Origin: Typha latifolia
Lineage: Eukaryota > Streptophyta > Magnoliopsida > Poales > Typhaceae
Length of the DNA stretch: 64,000 nucleotides
Reading direction: 5' to 3'
NCBI GenBank assembly: GCA_019914945.1
Contig: CM034110.1
Location: 2,547,001 to 2,611,000, forward strand
In this document: piece by piece, positions 42,881-52,841 of the stretch
Layout of the letters: every line of letters starts with the position of its first letter
Position numbering within the stretch: position 1 is the first letter of the stretch
The notes under the pieces: generated by a model
Databases searched by the model: none
The model's input: only the letters and a program-made list of their open reading frames with translations
Told to the model about the DNA's origin: nothing
Translations under genes and position numbers: made by a program

Positions 42881-42885
42881 GGCTC

Positions 42886-43265
42886 GCTCAATAACTTCTA
42901 AAAATAATTTAACATGTAAGCCAATGGTTATATAAATGCTAATATAATCACTTTCTATACATCATTATCTGTTTATTATCTAGCAGAATAATAAACATCA
43001 ATCGATACACCTTATATAAAATATTACAGTCCTCTATATTTCTTTTATTATCGTCCTATGAAGCAATCAGTTCAACTTCCAAATCATCTATCCGCCATAA
43101 TAAATGATTATTATACTATAGGCTCTATGAATAACTCTATTAAGTTATCTCTCCAATTAGTACCCTCAAAATAACTAACATGTCAAAGCATATAATATCT
43201 CAATTTAACATCTGTGATTAAAAACAAACATATCTCATTTATAACTAAATTATTTAAACCTGATA
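42886..43265. other. AT-rich non-coding sequence
   Basis: Continuation of 40667-42096 across the solo LTR. No gene seen. Confidence 0.5.
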
Positions 43266-43576
43266 TCACGGTGCGTTCGAACGAACTGTGAACGCCTGCA
43301 TCGCATTCGCAAATACCGACAGGTGCGTTCGATCGCGCGTTCGAACGCCCGCATCGCGTTCACAAATCTAGAAGAGCGAACTCGATCCGTTCGAACGCGG
43401 TCGGGCGAGTTCGAACGCGGTCGACAAAAATTGTGTTTTTAGGGGTTAATTTGAGTTGTTGGTTAGCCTATAAAAGGATGTGGTAGGCAACCAAATTGAT
43501 TATTGATTATTGAGATTGAGTTTTGCCTTGCCTCCTTCGTCTTCTTCGCTCCCGTTCTCTCAATCCCCGGCGACGC
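43266..43576 (+). repeat. Truncated family A LTR fused to pol end
   Basis: Begins inside the palindrome array (GTGCGTTCGAACG), passes TATA CCTATAAAAGG near 43470, and stops at CCCCGGCGACGCC, where it joins CATGGGACCAGATTAGAG of the chromodomain. GACGCC is present in both parent sequences at the junction. Confidence 0.85.
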
Positions 43577-43715
43577 CATGGGACCAGATTAGAGACTGAA
43601 GTGCTAATTGAGTGGCTGGGCAAATCTACTAACGAGTCTACCTGGGAGCTAGAGTCAGATATCATGGATCGCTTTCCAAACTTCAAACCTTGAGGACAAG
43701 GTTGCGGAAGCGTGG
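43577..43715 (+). pseudogene. Chromodomain end of a family A element
   Basis: TRLETEVLIEWLGKSTNEST and WELESDIMDRFPNFKP are followed by TGA and the tract GGACAAGGTTGCGGAAGCG, then the LTR at 43721. All other gag-pol sequence is deleted. Confidence 0.85.
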
Positions 43716-43720
43716 TGGAT

Positions 43721-44645
43721 TGATACGATTCGGACTTCACCGACGTTGTCTCGAGCATGGATTTACTTTAGGAGTGTTTTTATTTCATGTTTTAGTGTTT
43801 AATTTTCATTAAAATAAGTTTTCTGTAAGTCGCGTTCAAACGCGGGTGGAGTGAGTTCGAACGCGATTTGTGAACGTGGTGAAGAAAATGTACTGTGCGT
43901 TCGAACGCACTATGAACGCCTGCATCGCGTTCGCAAAGATCGACAGGCGCGTTCGATCACGCGTTCGAACGCCTGCATCGTGTTCGCAAATCTAGAAGAG
44001 CGAACTCGATGCGTTCGAACGCGGTCGGGCGAGTTCGAACGCGGTCGACAAAAATTATGTTTTTAGGATTAATTTGAGTTGTTGGTTAGCCTATAAAAGG
44101 ATGTGGTAGGCAACCAAATTGATTATTGATTATTGAGATTGAGTTTTGCCTTGCCTCCTTCGTCTTCTTCGCTCCCGTTCTCTCAATCCCCGACGACGCT
44201 GCTTCTAACCTCCCTCGTCCAGCTAATCACCCTAGTCCCTTAGGGGTGGCCCTCTTCTCCCCCTTCGTCCAATCTATCCAACACTTGCCCTAATCCTTCC
44301 ATCAACCACAACCCTTCCACCATCACTTTTCACCGGTGCCATCACATTAACGCCGGTCCACCTTCAACCACCATTACCTAGGATCACGTGCCTCCATCCA
44401 TGGATCCAAAACAGACCATCTGACCTTTGTCCACAAATCGGACGATATCTCGAGCTCCCCACATCCTATTTGCCTGCAACTAAATTTGTTGGAAAGCTCT
44501 TTTCTGGGGCTACAACATATCAAAGTTTCATGCCAATCTGACGGCGGCATATTTCGGGATCTTATTTCAAAGTTCAATGCCAGATCTTGTCCAGATCAAG
44601 AATTGGAAGATATCGACCCTTCACCAAAAAGGCGAGATCGTATCA
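43721..44645 (+). repeat. LTR, family A (downstream LTR of the deletion derivative)
   Basis: TGATACGATTCGGACTTCACC start, GATCGTATCA end. Palindrome array about 43830-44045, TATA CCTATAAAAGG at about 44090-44100. Followed by tandem PBS units. Confidence 0.9.
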
Positions 44646-44729
44646 AGCTGGTATCAGAGCTCCATAGCCAGAGGCGTGATCGTATCAAGCTGGTATCAGA
44701 GCTCCATTGCCAGAGGCGTGATCGTACCA
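44638..44729 (+). repeat. Tandem LTR-end/PBS units (42 bp)
   Basis: TCGTATCA at 44638 and 44680 and TCGTACCA at 44722, each of the first two followed by AGCTGGTATCAGAGC and TCCAT(A/T)GCCAGAGGCGTGA. The sequence changes to LTR E right after 44729. Confidence 0.92.
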
Positions 44730-46379
44730 CACCGGCCATGGAGTTACTCAATTCTCACCCTCCGGCCACACTGGCCGGAGGCTCTGACCACTCGTGCACC
44801 CAAGTCAACCTAGTCGACTTGGGGAGGAGTTGCTGAAGCTAGGGGCTACCGGTGACAAGGATCACCGGCAGCAACACCACTTTTTCTCCTCTGTTTCTTC
44901 TTCTCTAGCAAGGAGATGAGGACAAGGTCGGGGTTGGGCCAACCCCCACCGCTCTCTCTCCCTCTAGGCTGTGGCATGGGCTGTGCTATAGCCCAGGTCC
45001 TCCAACTTTCACTAAGGCCTCGGTGGAGTAGGCTATGGAGCCCAGTCCACCCCCTTAGTTTCTAGTGGGCTATGGTAGACCCACAGCCCACCTCCTCACT
45101 CTGTTGGACTGGGCTCTAGAGCTCAGTCCACCATCTCACCTTGCTGGATTGGGCCCTTGAGCCCAGTCCAGAGCGCTTTAGAACCTAGTGGGCTGCAGTA
45201 GGCTGCCCACCTCCTCACTCTGTTGGACTGGGCTCTTGAGCCCAGTCCACTATCTCTAGTCCAGTGGGCTACAGATAGGTCTGCAGCCCACTCTCTCTCT
45301 CTTTCTCTCACCTGATTTGCTGGGCCTTGAGCCCATCCCAACCATTAACCCTAAGACTAATTTATTTATTATTAGTTTGTTGTTTTTTTTTAAAATTCTA
45401 TTAGCTACATAAATGGTAATTAATTAAAATTTTCTCAACCATATTATTAATAAAATTAAGATTTATACATAATTAAATCAGACATTTGAATTTATTAGTC
45501 TTTTCATTTATCTTCGACACTTACAATGTAAACGACTCTAAATGACCATTATTTTTTTTAAAATTAAGACATAATATCTCGGACTTAGAAAAAAATTAAA
45601 CTTAAATTCATACAACAAGATAATTAGTTTATAAGTCCATTAATCTTATGTTTATTTTATTTATAAATTATTAGATTCATTATTGTGCGGGAAGGATCTC
45701 AAAAATCAAGAAGAGCCGACTAATTAGGAGAGTAAGACAGATTCTAGAAATATCTCAAGCGAGTAGAATTCTATATAGTCTACAAAAATGCATACTTATG
45801 TCATTTCTTATCTTTTTTAATCTAATGTCATTTATTACTTGTAAAAATTTACATGATATTCTATTCTTGCATTTAATTACGTGTCAATTCTTACTTGCAT
45901 TATTTATCACATAACGCACATGTAGGATAGACTCTATGCTTGTTATAATACCGGTTATTTGATGATTATGTAAAATAAATAATATAGGTCATGGTACCAC
46001 GTGCACATATCATTGTTAGTTGTCACAACTAGGCAGTGCCCTTTCACTCGCTCAACCTGCGGTTAAGGGTAGAGTGTAGTATATATTATTATATTAGCGG
46101 TCTACACCTGAGGTCGATAGTTGGTGGAGCATTCAGGTGATTACACCGTCCTAGTTGGAGGCTAGACTAGTGTGATATTAGAAAAAATAATTGAGAGGTA
46201 GGGATTGTAGTCCTAGTGGTACCCGAAGACGCAAGATCAAGGCGTCTTTCGAGCTGTGTACTCTTAACCGTCGTATATGATGATTCCGCTCTGAGTGATG
46301 ATTACTAGATCGGTGATGATGGGCCTACGACTGGAGGGGGGTCTTCGTGGCCAGTAAACCGGTTTATGTAGCTTAATCC
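44730..46379 (-). repeat. Partial LTR, family E (minus strand)
   Basis: Matches the reverse complement of about 16230-17640, including repeated GGACTGGGCTC(T)AGAGCCCAGTCCA blocks and a conserved stretch TGATGGGCCTACGACTGG. Both ends are truncated. No coding sequence. Confidence 0.75.
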
Positions 46380-46850
46380 TCCAGTGCTTAGTGGCACAAC
46401 TGATCCCATGGAGGCAAACCGGTGGCTTATGGACGTGAAGAAGATCCTGACTGCTTTCAGATGTCCAGAGGATCAGTAGGTGACTTTCGCCACTTTTCTT
46501 CTCCGTGGGGAGGCAGAAGAGTGGTGGAAGGCCACTGAGCGCTTGATGCCAGATTGACCTATGGGAGAGTACATCACATGGAAGGCGTTCACAGATGCCT
46601 TTGACCAGAAATACTTTCCAACATTCCTCCGAGTTGAGCTGACACGGGAGTTTACCCAGTTAAAACAGGGGAATATGTTTGTAGCTCAGTACGAGGAAAT
46701 GTTTAATACCTTGTCCCGCTTTTGCCCTAGAGTTGTGCCAGATGATACTGCCAGAGCTGAACAATTCAAGATGGGCCTGTGACATTGTAACTTTAGATCA
46801 TTTGTTGATTTATTATGGCATTTCTAGACTTATCCAAATATTTTGTGAGA
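46380..46850 (+). pseudogene. gag fragment of a Tekay/Del-like gypsy element
   Basis: GTTDPMEANRWLMDVKKIL, FRCPEDQ (stop) VTFATFLLRGEAEEWWKA, then (46561-46782) ITWKAFTDAFDQKYFPTFLR, FTQLKQGNMFVAQYEEMFN and LSRFCPRVVPDD. This is the retrotransposon gag (capsid) domain, with the WW, F..YFP and EY-F signature of large plant gypsy elements. It may be the gag of family E, but its strand is opposite to the flanking E LTR pieces. Stops at about 46480 and 46780. Confidence 0.8.
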
Positions 46851-47640
46851 TCAATTCACTAACGGGGACCTAGCGGTACTCGATGATGCAGGGTGACGCC
46901 ATACGTGAGCGACAGCTCATGATTTTCGCACGATGGTGCGATGATGTGGAGCTAAGGGCTCGGATACTAGTATTGATGTGCGATATTGACCCTTGTGATG
47001 GGCTTACGACTGAGGTCTTTAGTTTAGGGTGGTGAACAATCAATCGTACTATTCATCGGGTGATGGGTTGGCGATTCTACTGCTAGGGTCCTCCCTTAGG
47101 GTAGGTGTGTGGTCGAGTGTGAGGTTGATGTGGCCGACGTGCATAGCTCTGCATGAGTCCATGTTATAGACTTGGTAGTATGAGATTATATATGGTATAG
47201 TATTGACATGGCCTATAGACAGAGCTCAGTGTGAGCTCAAGTTGAGGACTTGATAGTCCAGATTGATGCATTGATTTGATCATGGTGCGCATATTCATAT
47301 TTTCTTATTGTTGCATCATTCATTGCACTACTTTTATACTATAGAAGTAGAAACTTGTTGGGCTTTATGCTCACCACCTTTTAGTGGAAGTATTTTCATA
47401 TTAGTGGGTGATTCGAAGTTCGTGGCAAATTTGGCGAAGACTGGCTTGAGTCTTCTTATACTAATTCTTATCCTTATTCTTATCTTATTTCTGTAAATTA
47501 AGCTAAATGGCTTGTAGCTTCTGCGTAGGCTTTGTCTTTTTATTATAAATATGTATTTTGGGCTTGTTGTGGCCTTAGTGTTATGGGCTTCTTGTCTATA
47601 TTATTTGTAGAAATGTATGCATTTCGATTGTATATTATGT
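46851..47640 (-). repeat. Second partial, diverged LTR E-like segment
   Basis: CTAGCGGTACTCGATGATGC, GATGGGCTTACGACTGAGG and TGCTCACCACCTTTTAGTGG match in order the reverse complement of about 15990-16410. It is more diverged than 44730-46379. No gene. Confidence 0.6.
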
Positions 47641-48502
47641 TGAGATAGTGAGATAAATATGCAATGTTAAATATATTTTAATTTTATAAAATATTAGTTT
47701 ATTGATATTCATATTTTTTTACATTTAATCATACATATTTTAAGTCAAAAATAATATTTTATTATTAACAATATTTAAATATTATTATATTTTATAGTAA
47801 AAAATAATAAATTTTTATTTTATAGGGAACATATATTTATTAATCTTTGCAAAATTAGATTATTAATAATATTAAAATATTTACACTTTCATATGTTTTA
47901 TTTTAGCTTAAAACATGAGATTATTAATAATATTATATTAATTTTTTTGCAAATTTGAAATTTTATTATTTAAAGAAATTTTAATTCATTAATATGCAGT
48001 TTAAGTAGTAAGTATATTATTTTATCTGAGTTAATGCTTAATTCGATAAAATAGTAGTTTATTAATATAATACATTTTAAAATGTGGTTAAGTTTATGAA
48101 ATATTAAATTATTGATATTTTATGCTGTTTAAATTAATTTTTGTTTTTTAGTATAAAATAAAAGAGTATGATAAAAGATAGAGAGAGAGTAGAAAGGAGT
48201 GATAAATTATAATAAGATATTGATAAAATGTTTGAGAGAGAGAAGATATGAGTAATGAATTATGATAAGATGTTTGAAAAAGATAAGATATGAGTGATAA
48301 ATTATAATGAGATATTTAAGAGAGGTTGTAGTCAAATCAAGGGTAAATTGGTAATTAGGTTAATGTGTGATATAAAATATAATTTTGACAAATAGTGTCT
48401 ATATTTTAGAATATGTCTATTATAGTATTTAGCTGTTATTCTGGAATAAGTGGTTGTATTCTAGAATAAGAACTTTTGTTATTGCTTGAAGTGAATAGGG
48501 GC
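47641..48502. repeat. AT-rich repeat (partial copy of the 55309-61246 unit)
   Basis: Shares the block TAAAATATTAGTTTATTGAT and the end GGAATAAG...GTGAATAGGGGC with the larger copy. Only the right-hand part is present. Confidence 0.8.
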
Positions 48503-48505
48503 TAA

Positions 48506-48975
48506 AAGTCCTAAACAAACTTAACTAAACTAGTCTTCCTTATCTTTTTCGGATTAGCCCTTCGTTTCGCCTCATGAGGTGGAGGACATCTATCTGGTTG
48601 AGCAGGGGCTGGTGGAGGTGCCCCAAAAGCCAAAACAATCACCGGTTCAGCCATTGCCGTAGCTAGATCTAGTTTTGTGGCTGCGCTTGCTCTCATCAGC
48701 ATGCCGCCTTGGTGGTTCATCCTGGGGGTGGTAGGGTTTGGTGTGTATCTAGGAAGGCGATGATTTATGTCTACAATGGTTGCTTGCATTGCTGTCATCA
48801 TCTACGCCAAGAGAGTCATGGTTTGCGGTAGATCGGCTAAGCACTCCATAAGATCTCGCTGAAGCGGGGGAGATGGTTATCTTGATGGTGCTGTGTGTTC
48901 CCTCTCCATGGTTTGCTCCACAGCTTGTGAATATTCTCTAATTTGCCATGCCGCCATGGATCTCATGGTGGTCAT
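48506..48975 (-). pseudogene. gag N-terminal fragment of element H
   Basis: Minus-strand ATG at 48975 gives MTTMRSMAAWQIREYSQAVE, then MMTAMQATIVDINHRLPRY (48511-48801) and a Pro/Lys-rich end RANPKKIRKTSLVKF. Two stops. It is adjacent to a PBS and LTR on its 5' side, so it is a true gag start. It is joined on its 3' side to AT-rich sequence, and the same junction recurs at 61246-61312. Confidence 0.65.
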
Positions 48976-48994
48976 GGTGGTCCGAGGAAAGGCC

Positions 48995-49006
48995 GCTGTG
49001 ATACCA
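48995..49006 (-). other. Primer-binding site of element H
   Basis: GCTGTGATACCA on the plus strand, one base from the tRNA-iMet-type PBS complement. Confidence 0.75.
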
Positions 49007-49008
49007 AT

Positions 49009-49284
49009 TGATACGAAGCGACATGGGGTCGATTCGAATCACGGATAGTTCTGCACAGTCGAGGGAGAAAATGCGCTAAATATTCTCTAGATGTCAAAAT
49101 TTTACGAAATAGTTTGAATAGTTTCGTAACTTCCAGATCTAGGTTTTTAATATTCAGACCCTTGTCAGATAAGAATGATATCTAGGTCTAATCTTGATGG
49201 AATTTCGACGGTGGTGTTGGTGGTGGGTGTGGTAGTGATTGCAGTTTAGAAGTGGAGATGGCCTGGGTGGATAATGGTGGTGGT
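49009..49284 (-). repeat. LTR of element H, inner part
   Basis: Starts (plus view) TGATACGAAGCGACATGGGG next to the PBS. It is interrupted at 49285 by A3 and continues at 55061. Related to A/C LTRs (GGTTAGG-like and CTAAGGGGATCAG blocks after the insertion). Confidence 0.7.
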
Positions 49285-50259
49285 TGATACGATCACACCT
49301 CTGGCTATGGAGCTCTGATACCAGCTTAATACGATCTCGCCTTTTTAGTGAAGGGTCTATCTCTTCCAATTCTTGATGTGGACTAGATTTGGCACGGAAC
49401 TTTGAAATAAGATCCCAAAATATTCCGCCGTCGGATAGACGTGAAAATCTGATATGTTGTAGCCCCAGAAAAAAGCTTTCCAACAAACCTAGTTTCAGGC
49501 GAATCGGATGTGGGGATCTCGAGATATCGTCCGATTCGTGGACAAAGGTCAGATGGTCTGTTTTGGATCCGTGGATGGAGGCACGTGATCCTAGGTAATG
49601 GTGGTTGAAGGTGGACCGGCGTTAATGTGGTGGCACCAGTGAAAAGTGATGGTGGAAGGGTTGTGGTTGATGGAAGGGTTAGGGCAAGTGTTGGATAGAT
49701 TGGACGAAGGGGGAGAAGAGGGCCACCCCTAAGGGACTAGGGTGATTAGCCGGACGAGGGAGGTTAGAAGCGGCGTCACCGAGGATTGAGAGAACGGGAG
49801 CGAAGAAGACGATGGAGGCAAGGCAAAACTCAATCTCAATAATCAATTTGGTTGCCTACCACATCCTTTTATAGGCTGACCAACAACTCAAATTAACCCA
49901 AAAAACACAATTTTCGTCGACCGCGTTCGAACTTGCCCGACCACGTTCGAACGCACCGAGTTCGCTCTTCTAGATTTGTGAACGCGATCCAGGCGTTCGA
50001 ACGCGCCTGTCGGTATTTGCGAACGCGATGCAGGCGTTCACAGTGCGTTCGAACGCGGTGCGTTCGAACGCACAGTACATTCTCTTCACCACGTTCACAA
50101 CCCCGTTCACAAACCGCGTTCGAACTCACTCCACCCGCGTTCGAACGCGACTTACAGAAAACTTATTTTAATAGAAATTAAACACTAAAACATGAAATAA
50201 AAACACTCCTAAAGTGAATCCATGCTCGAGACGACGTCGGTGAAGTCCGAATCGTATCA
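49285..50259 (-). repeat. 3' LTR of A3 with one extra PBS/LTR-end unit
   Basis: The LTR proper spans 49327-50259. An additional unit TGATACGATCACACC...GGAGCTCTGATACCAGC occupies 49285-49326, so a PBS sits inside the integrated edge. Palindrome array about 49917-50152. TATA region near 49865-49876 (CTTTTATAGGC, minus). Confidence 0.9.
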
Positions 50260-50450
50260 ATCCACCACGCTTCCGCAACCTTGTCCTCAAGGTTTGAAGT
50301 TTGTGAAGCGATCTTTGAACTCTGACTTAAGTTCCTCCATGGTATGATCTTCTGCATTGGTTCCCCACATATATGAAGATATAGAAAATGCTGGTGCTGA
50401 AAGAGAGGCAAGCTCACTTGTGTCCGATTGGCGCGAAAGAGCATCGGCGG
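50260..50450 (-). pseudogene. RNase H-spacer to chromodomain-end fusion of A3
   Basis: SELASLSAPAFSISSYMWG then TNAEDHTM fused to EELKSEFKDRFTNFKP and TGA. In a full element the H2C2, integrase core and most of the chromodomain lie between these. The same join occurs in A2 (27178-27265). Confidence 0.9.
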
Positions 50451-51983
50451 CTCGATTTTCAATCCCCTTTTTGTGAACTAATTCGTAGTCATACCCAAGG
50501 AGTTTCGTGACCCACCGTTGTTGGGCTGGGGTGTGCACACATTGCTCTATGAAGTAGGGTAAGCTACGTTGGTCCGTGCGGATAGTAAACCGTTGGCCAA
50601 TCAAGTAGGGTCGCCATTTGGTGACGGCGTGTAGAATCGCTAGCATTTCGCGCTCGTAGGTAGATAGATGTCGCGACTGACTTGACAATGCTTTGCTCAT
50701 ATATGCCACGGGTCTGCCCTCTTGCATCAAAACTGCTCCAATGCCCTCACCCGAAGCGTCGCACTCCACCACAAAGGGCTTGCCGAAATCTGGTAGTGCT
50801 AGAACCGGAGCTGTAGACATAGCTGTCTTCAAGGCTTCGAAGGCCTCCGTTGCTTTGCCCGTCCATTGAAACCCACCTTTTTTGAGTAAGGAGGTCAGCG
50901 GGGCTGCAATTTTGCCATAGTTGGCAACAAATCGCCGGTAGTACCCTGTCAATCCAAGGAATCCCCTCAATTCCCTCTGATTAGTAGGAATCGGCCGATC
51001 CACCATATTCTTGATCTTGCTTGGGTCGGCTTCCACTCCTTTTACAGAGATTATATGCCCCAAGTACTCCACTCTTGACTCTCCCCAAAGACACTTGCTC
51101 ATCTTAACTTTTAGTTGGTTTTGTCGCAAGATATTTAATATCTCCTGCACGTGCCGCAAGTGCTCACTCCAATTCCTGCTGTATACTAGAATATCGTCAA
51201 AGAAGACGAGCACGTACCGACGCAAGAGTGGGCGGAAGAGGTCATTCATCAGCCCTTGGAAGGTGGCCGGTGCATTGGTGAGCCCAAACGGCATGACTCG
51301 GAACTCATAGTGGCCATCGTGAGTTCGGAACGCCGTTTGTGTACATCTTCGGGGTCGACTCGGATTTGATGGTATCCCGCTCTTAAGTCAAGTTTGCTGA
51401 AGTAGGCCGACCCCGTGAGCTCATCCAGCAACTCCTCGATCACCGGTATTGGATACCGATCCTTGACAGTAATTGCATTCAAGGCTCGGTAGTCGACGCA
51501 AAACCGCCAACTCCGGTCTTTCTTCCGAACCAAGAAGACCGGCGATGAGTAGGCACTTCTACTCGGTTGAATAATCCCTTGCTCGAGCATTTCCTCCACC
51601 AATTTACTGATCTCTTCCTTCTGGACATGCGGGTACCGATAGGGTCGGACATTTGCAGGTTCAACCCCTGGAATGATTTGGATGGGATGGTCATGACGAC
51701 GGTTCGGCGGTAGTCCTTGGGGTTCCTTGAAGAGATCCTGAAACTCCTGCAGCAGATCTTCCATGTCAGAGGCTACTTCCCTTCGTGGTGGATGTTCTGG
51801 TTCAACAACAGCCATTTGCAATAGTAGAGCTCGGTCCCCTACACAAGGAAAACCCACAAGTGGTTGCAATGTCGGCCCTTGCCGCGGTTGATTTCCATCC
51901 AGCAGCACCCTTCTTCCATTCCTCCGAAATGTCAGTGTGAGGTTTGAGAAATCAAATGTTACGGGCCCCAAGCTTTGAAGCCA
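50440..51983 (-). pseudogene. Reverse transcriptase and RNase H of A3
   Basis: RNase [54 protein letters not shown] and IENRAADALSRQ, with all four acidic residues visible. RT: DDIL preceded by YVLVFF (about 51190-51207), MPFGLTNAPATFQGLM, WRFCVDYRALNAITVKDRYP, YFSKLDLRAGYHQIRVDPED and EMLEQGIIQPSRSAYSSPVF. A single-base deletion at about 51336 shifts the frame after DVHK. Otherwise the 1.5-kb segment is open, the best-preserved gypsy polymerase region in the window. Confidence 0.93.
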
Positions 51984-52265
51984 TTAAGTCCCCAAAACAA
52001 TGTCAGCACCTCGCAAGGCCAACGGATAAAGGTCCAATGTGAAAGTTTGGCCTTGCACCTTCAATTCCACACCTCCACAAATAAAATCTGCTCGCAACGT
52101 GGTGCCATCTCCGATCGTCACATCGAACCCTTCCGTGGGTTCCGACTCGAGCCCAATCTTCCTAAGGAGCCTCTTGTCAATGAAGTTGTGGGTGGACCCG
52201 GTGTCAATCAAGATTCTCACTGTGGTTTCTTGACTACCCCGTTCACCCGCAAGGTCTTTGGCGCA
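51984..52265 (-). pseudogene. Retropepsin domain of A3
   Basis: TTVRILIDTGSTHNFIDKRL (DTG codons within 52193-52204), GFDVTIGDGTTLRADFICGG, GQTFTLDLYPLALRGADIVL. It continues to a TAA at 51984-51986 located where the homologue has a sense codon before WLQSLGPVTFDF. Confidence 0.9.
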
Positions 52266-52841
52266 GCTGTCCCCGAATAGGCGTGGAGGGAGATTTCGGC
52301 TATCATGTCCTCCACGAGTTGTCCTCAGCTTCTTCTCCTTGATGTCCAGCCACATCTGCACCTTCAGCTGCAAACTCGTCCTCCGCTTCCTCCAATCCAT
52401 CGATTAGCATCACCGATCCCATCGGTTTAGCACAGCGATGCCCGGGTACAAACTTCTCATCACAACGGAAGCATAGGCCCTTGGCTCTTCTTTCTTCTAC
52501 TTGGGCTGGTGTGAGTGCTCGTCCCGGACCTCTAGGTGCATACTTCACAACTTGGGATGGCTTCAAGGGTGCTCGAGGAGGTACCACTGTAGCAGCAACC
52601 CTTGGTACTCCGATAGTATTTCCCGCCGCTATGTTTGGTTGAGCTTGATTGCGGCTTCCTTGGCTTGTCCAACTCTGCTTCAGGTGTATCTTCATGGCCC
52701 TATGTTTGTCTTCCATAAGCACCGCATCTTCGAAGGCCTCCTTTAAGGTTTTAGGCCTTAAAGCCCTCACATCGGCTTGTATGTCACCCCGCAGCACCTT
52801 CATCTCCGGGCTGCGGGGTGACATACAAGCCGATGTGAGGG
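52266..52841 (-). pseudogene. gag C-terminal part of A3
   Basis: RGDIQADVRALRPKTLKEAF, EDAVLMEDKHRAMKIHLKQ and a Pro/Ala linker, then VEERRAKGLCFRCDEKFVPG plus HRCAK (intact CX2CX7HX2C) and an acidic tail. The N-terminal two thirds of gag is missing. The coding sequence turns back on itself in a hairpin at 52764-52841 and then enters LTR sequence. Confidence 0.88.
52764..52841. repeat. Perfect 32-bp inverted repeat (14-base loop) at the gag/LTR junction
   Basis: Arms 52764-52795 and 52810-52841 are exact reverse complements (CCCTCACATCGGCTTG... / ...CAAGCCGATGTGAGGG). The left arm is gag sequence in its normal place. The right arm is an inverted copy that ends where truncated LTR begins. Confidence 0.97.
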
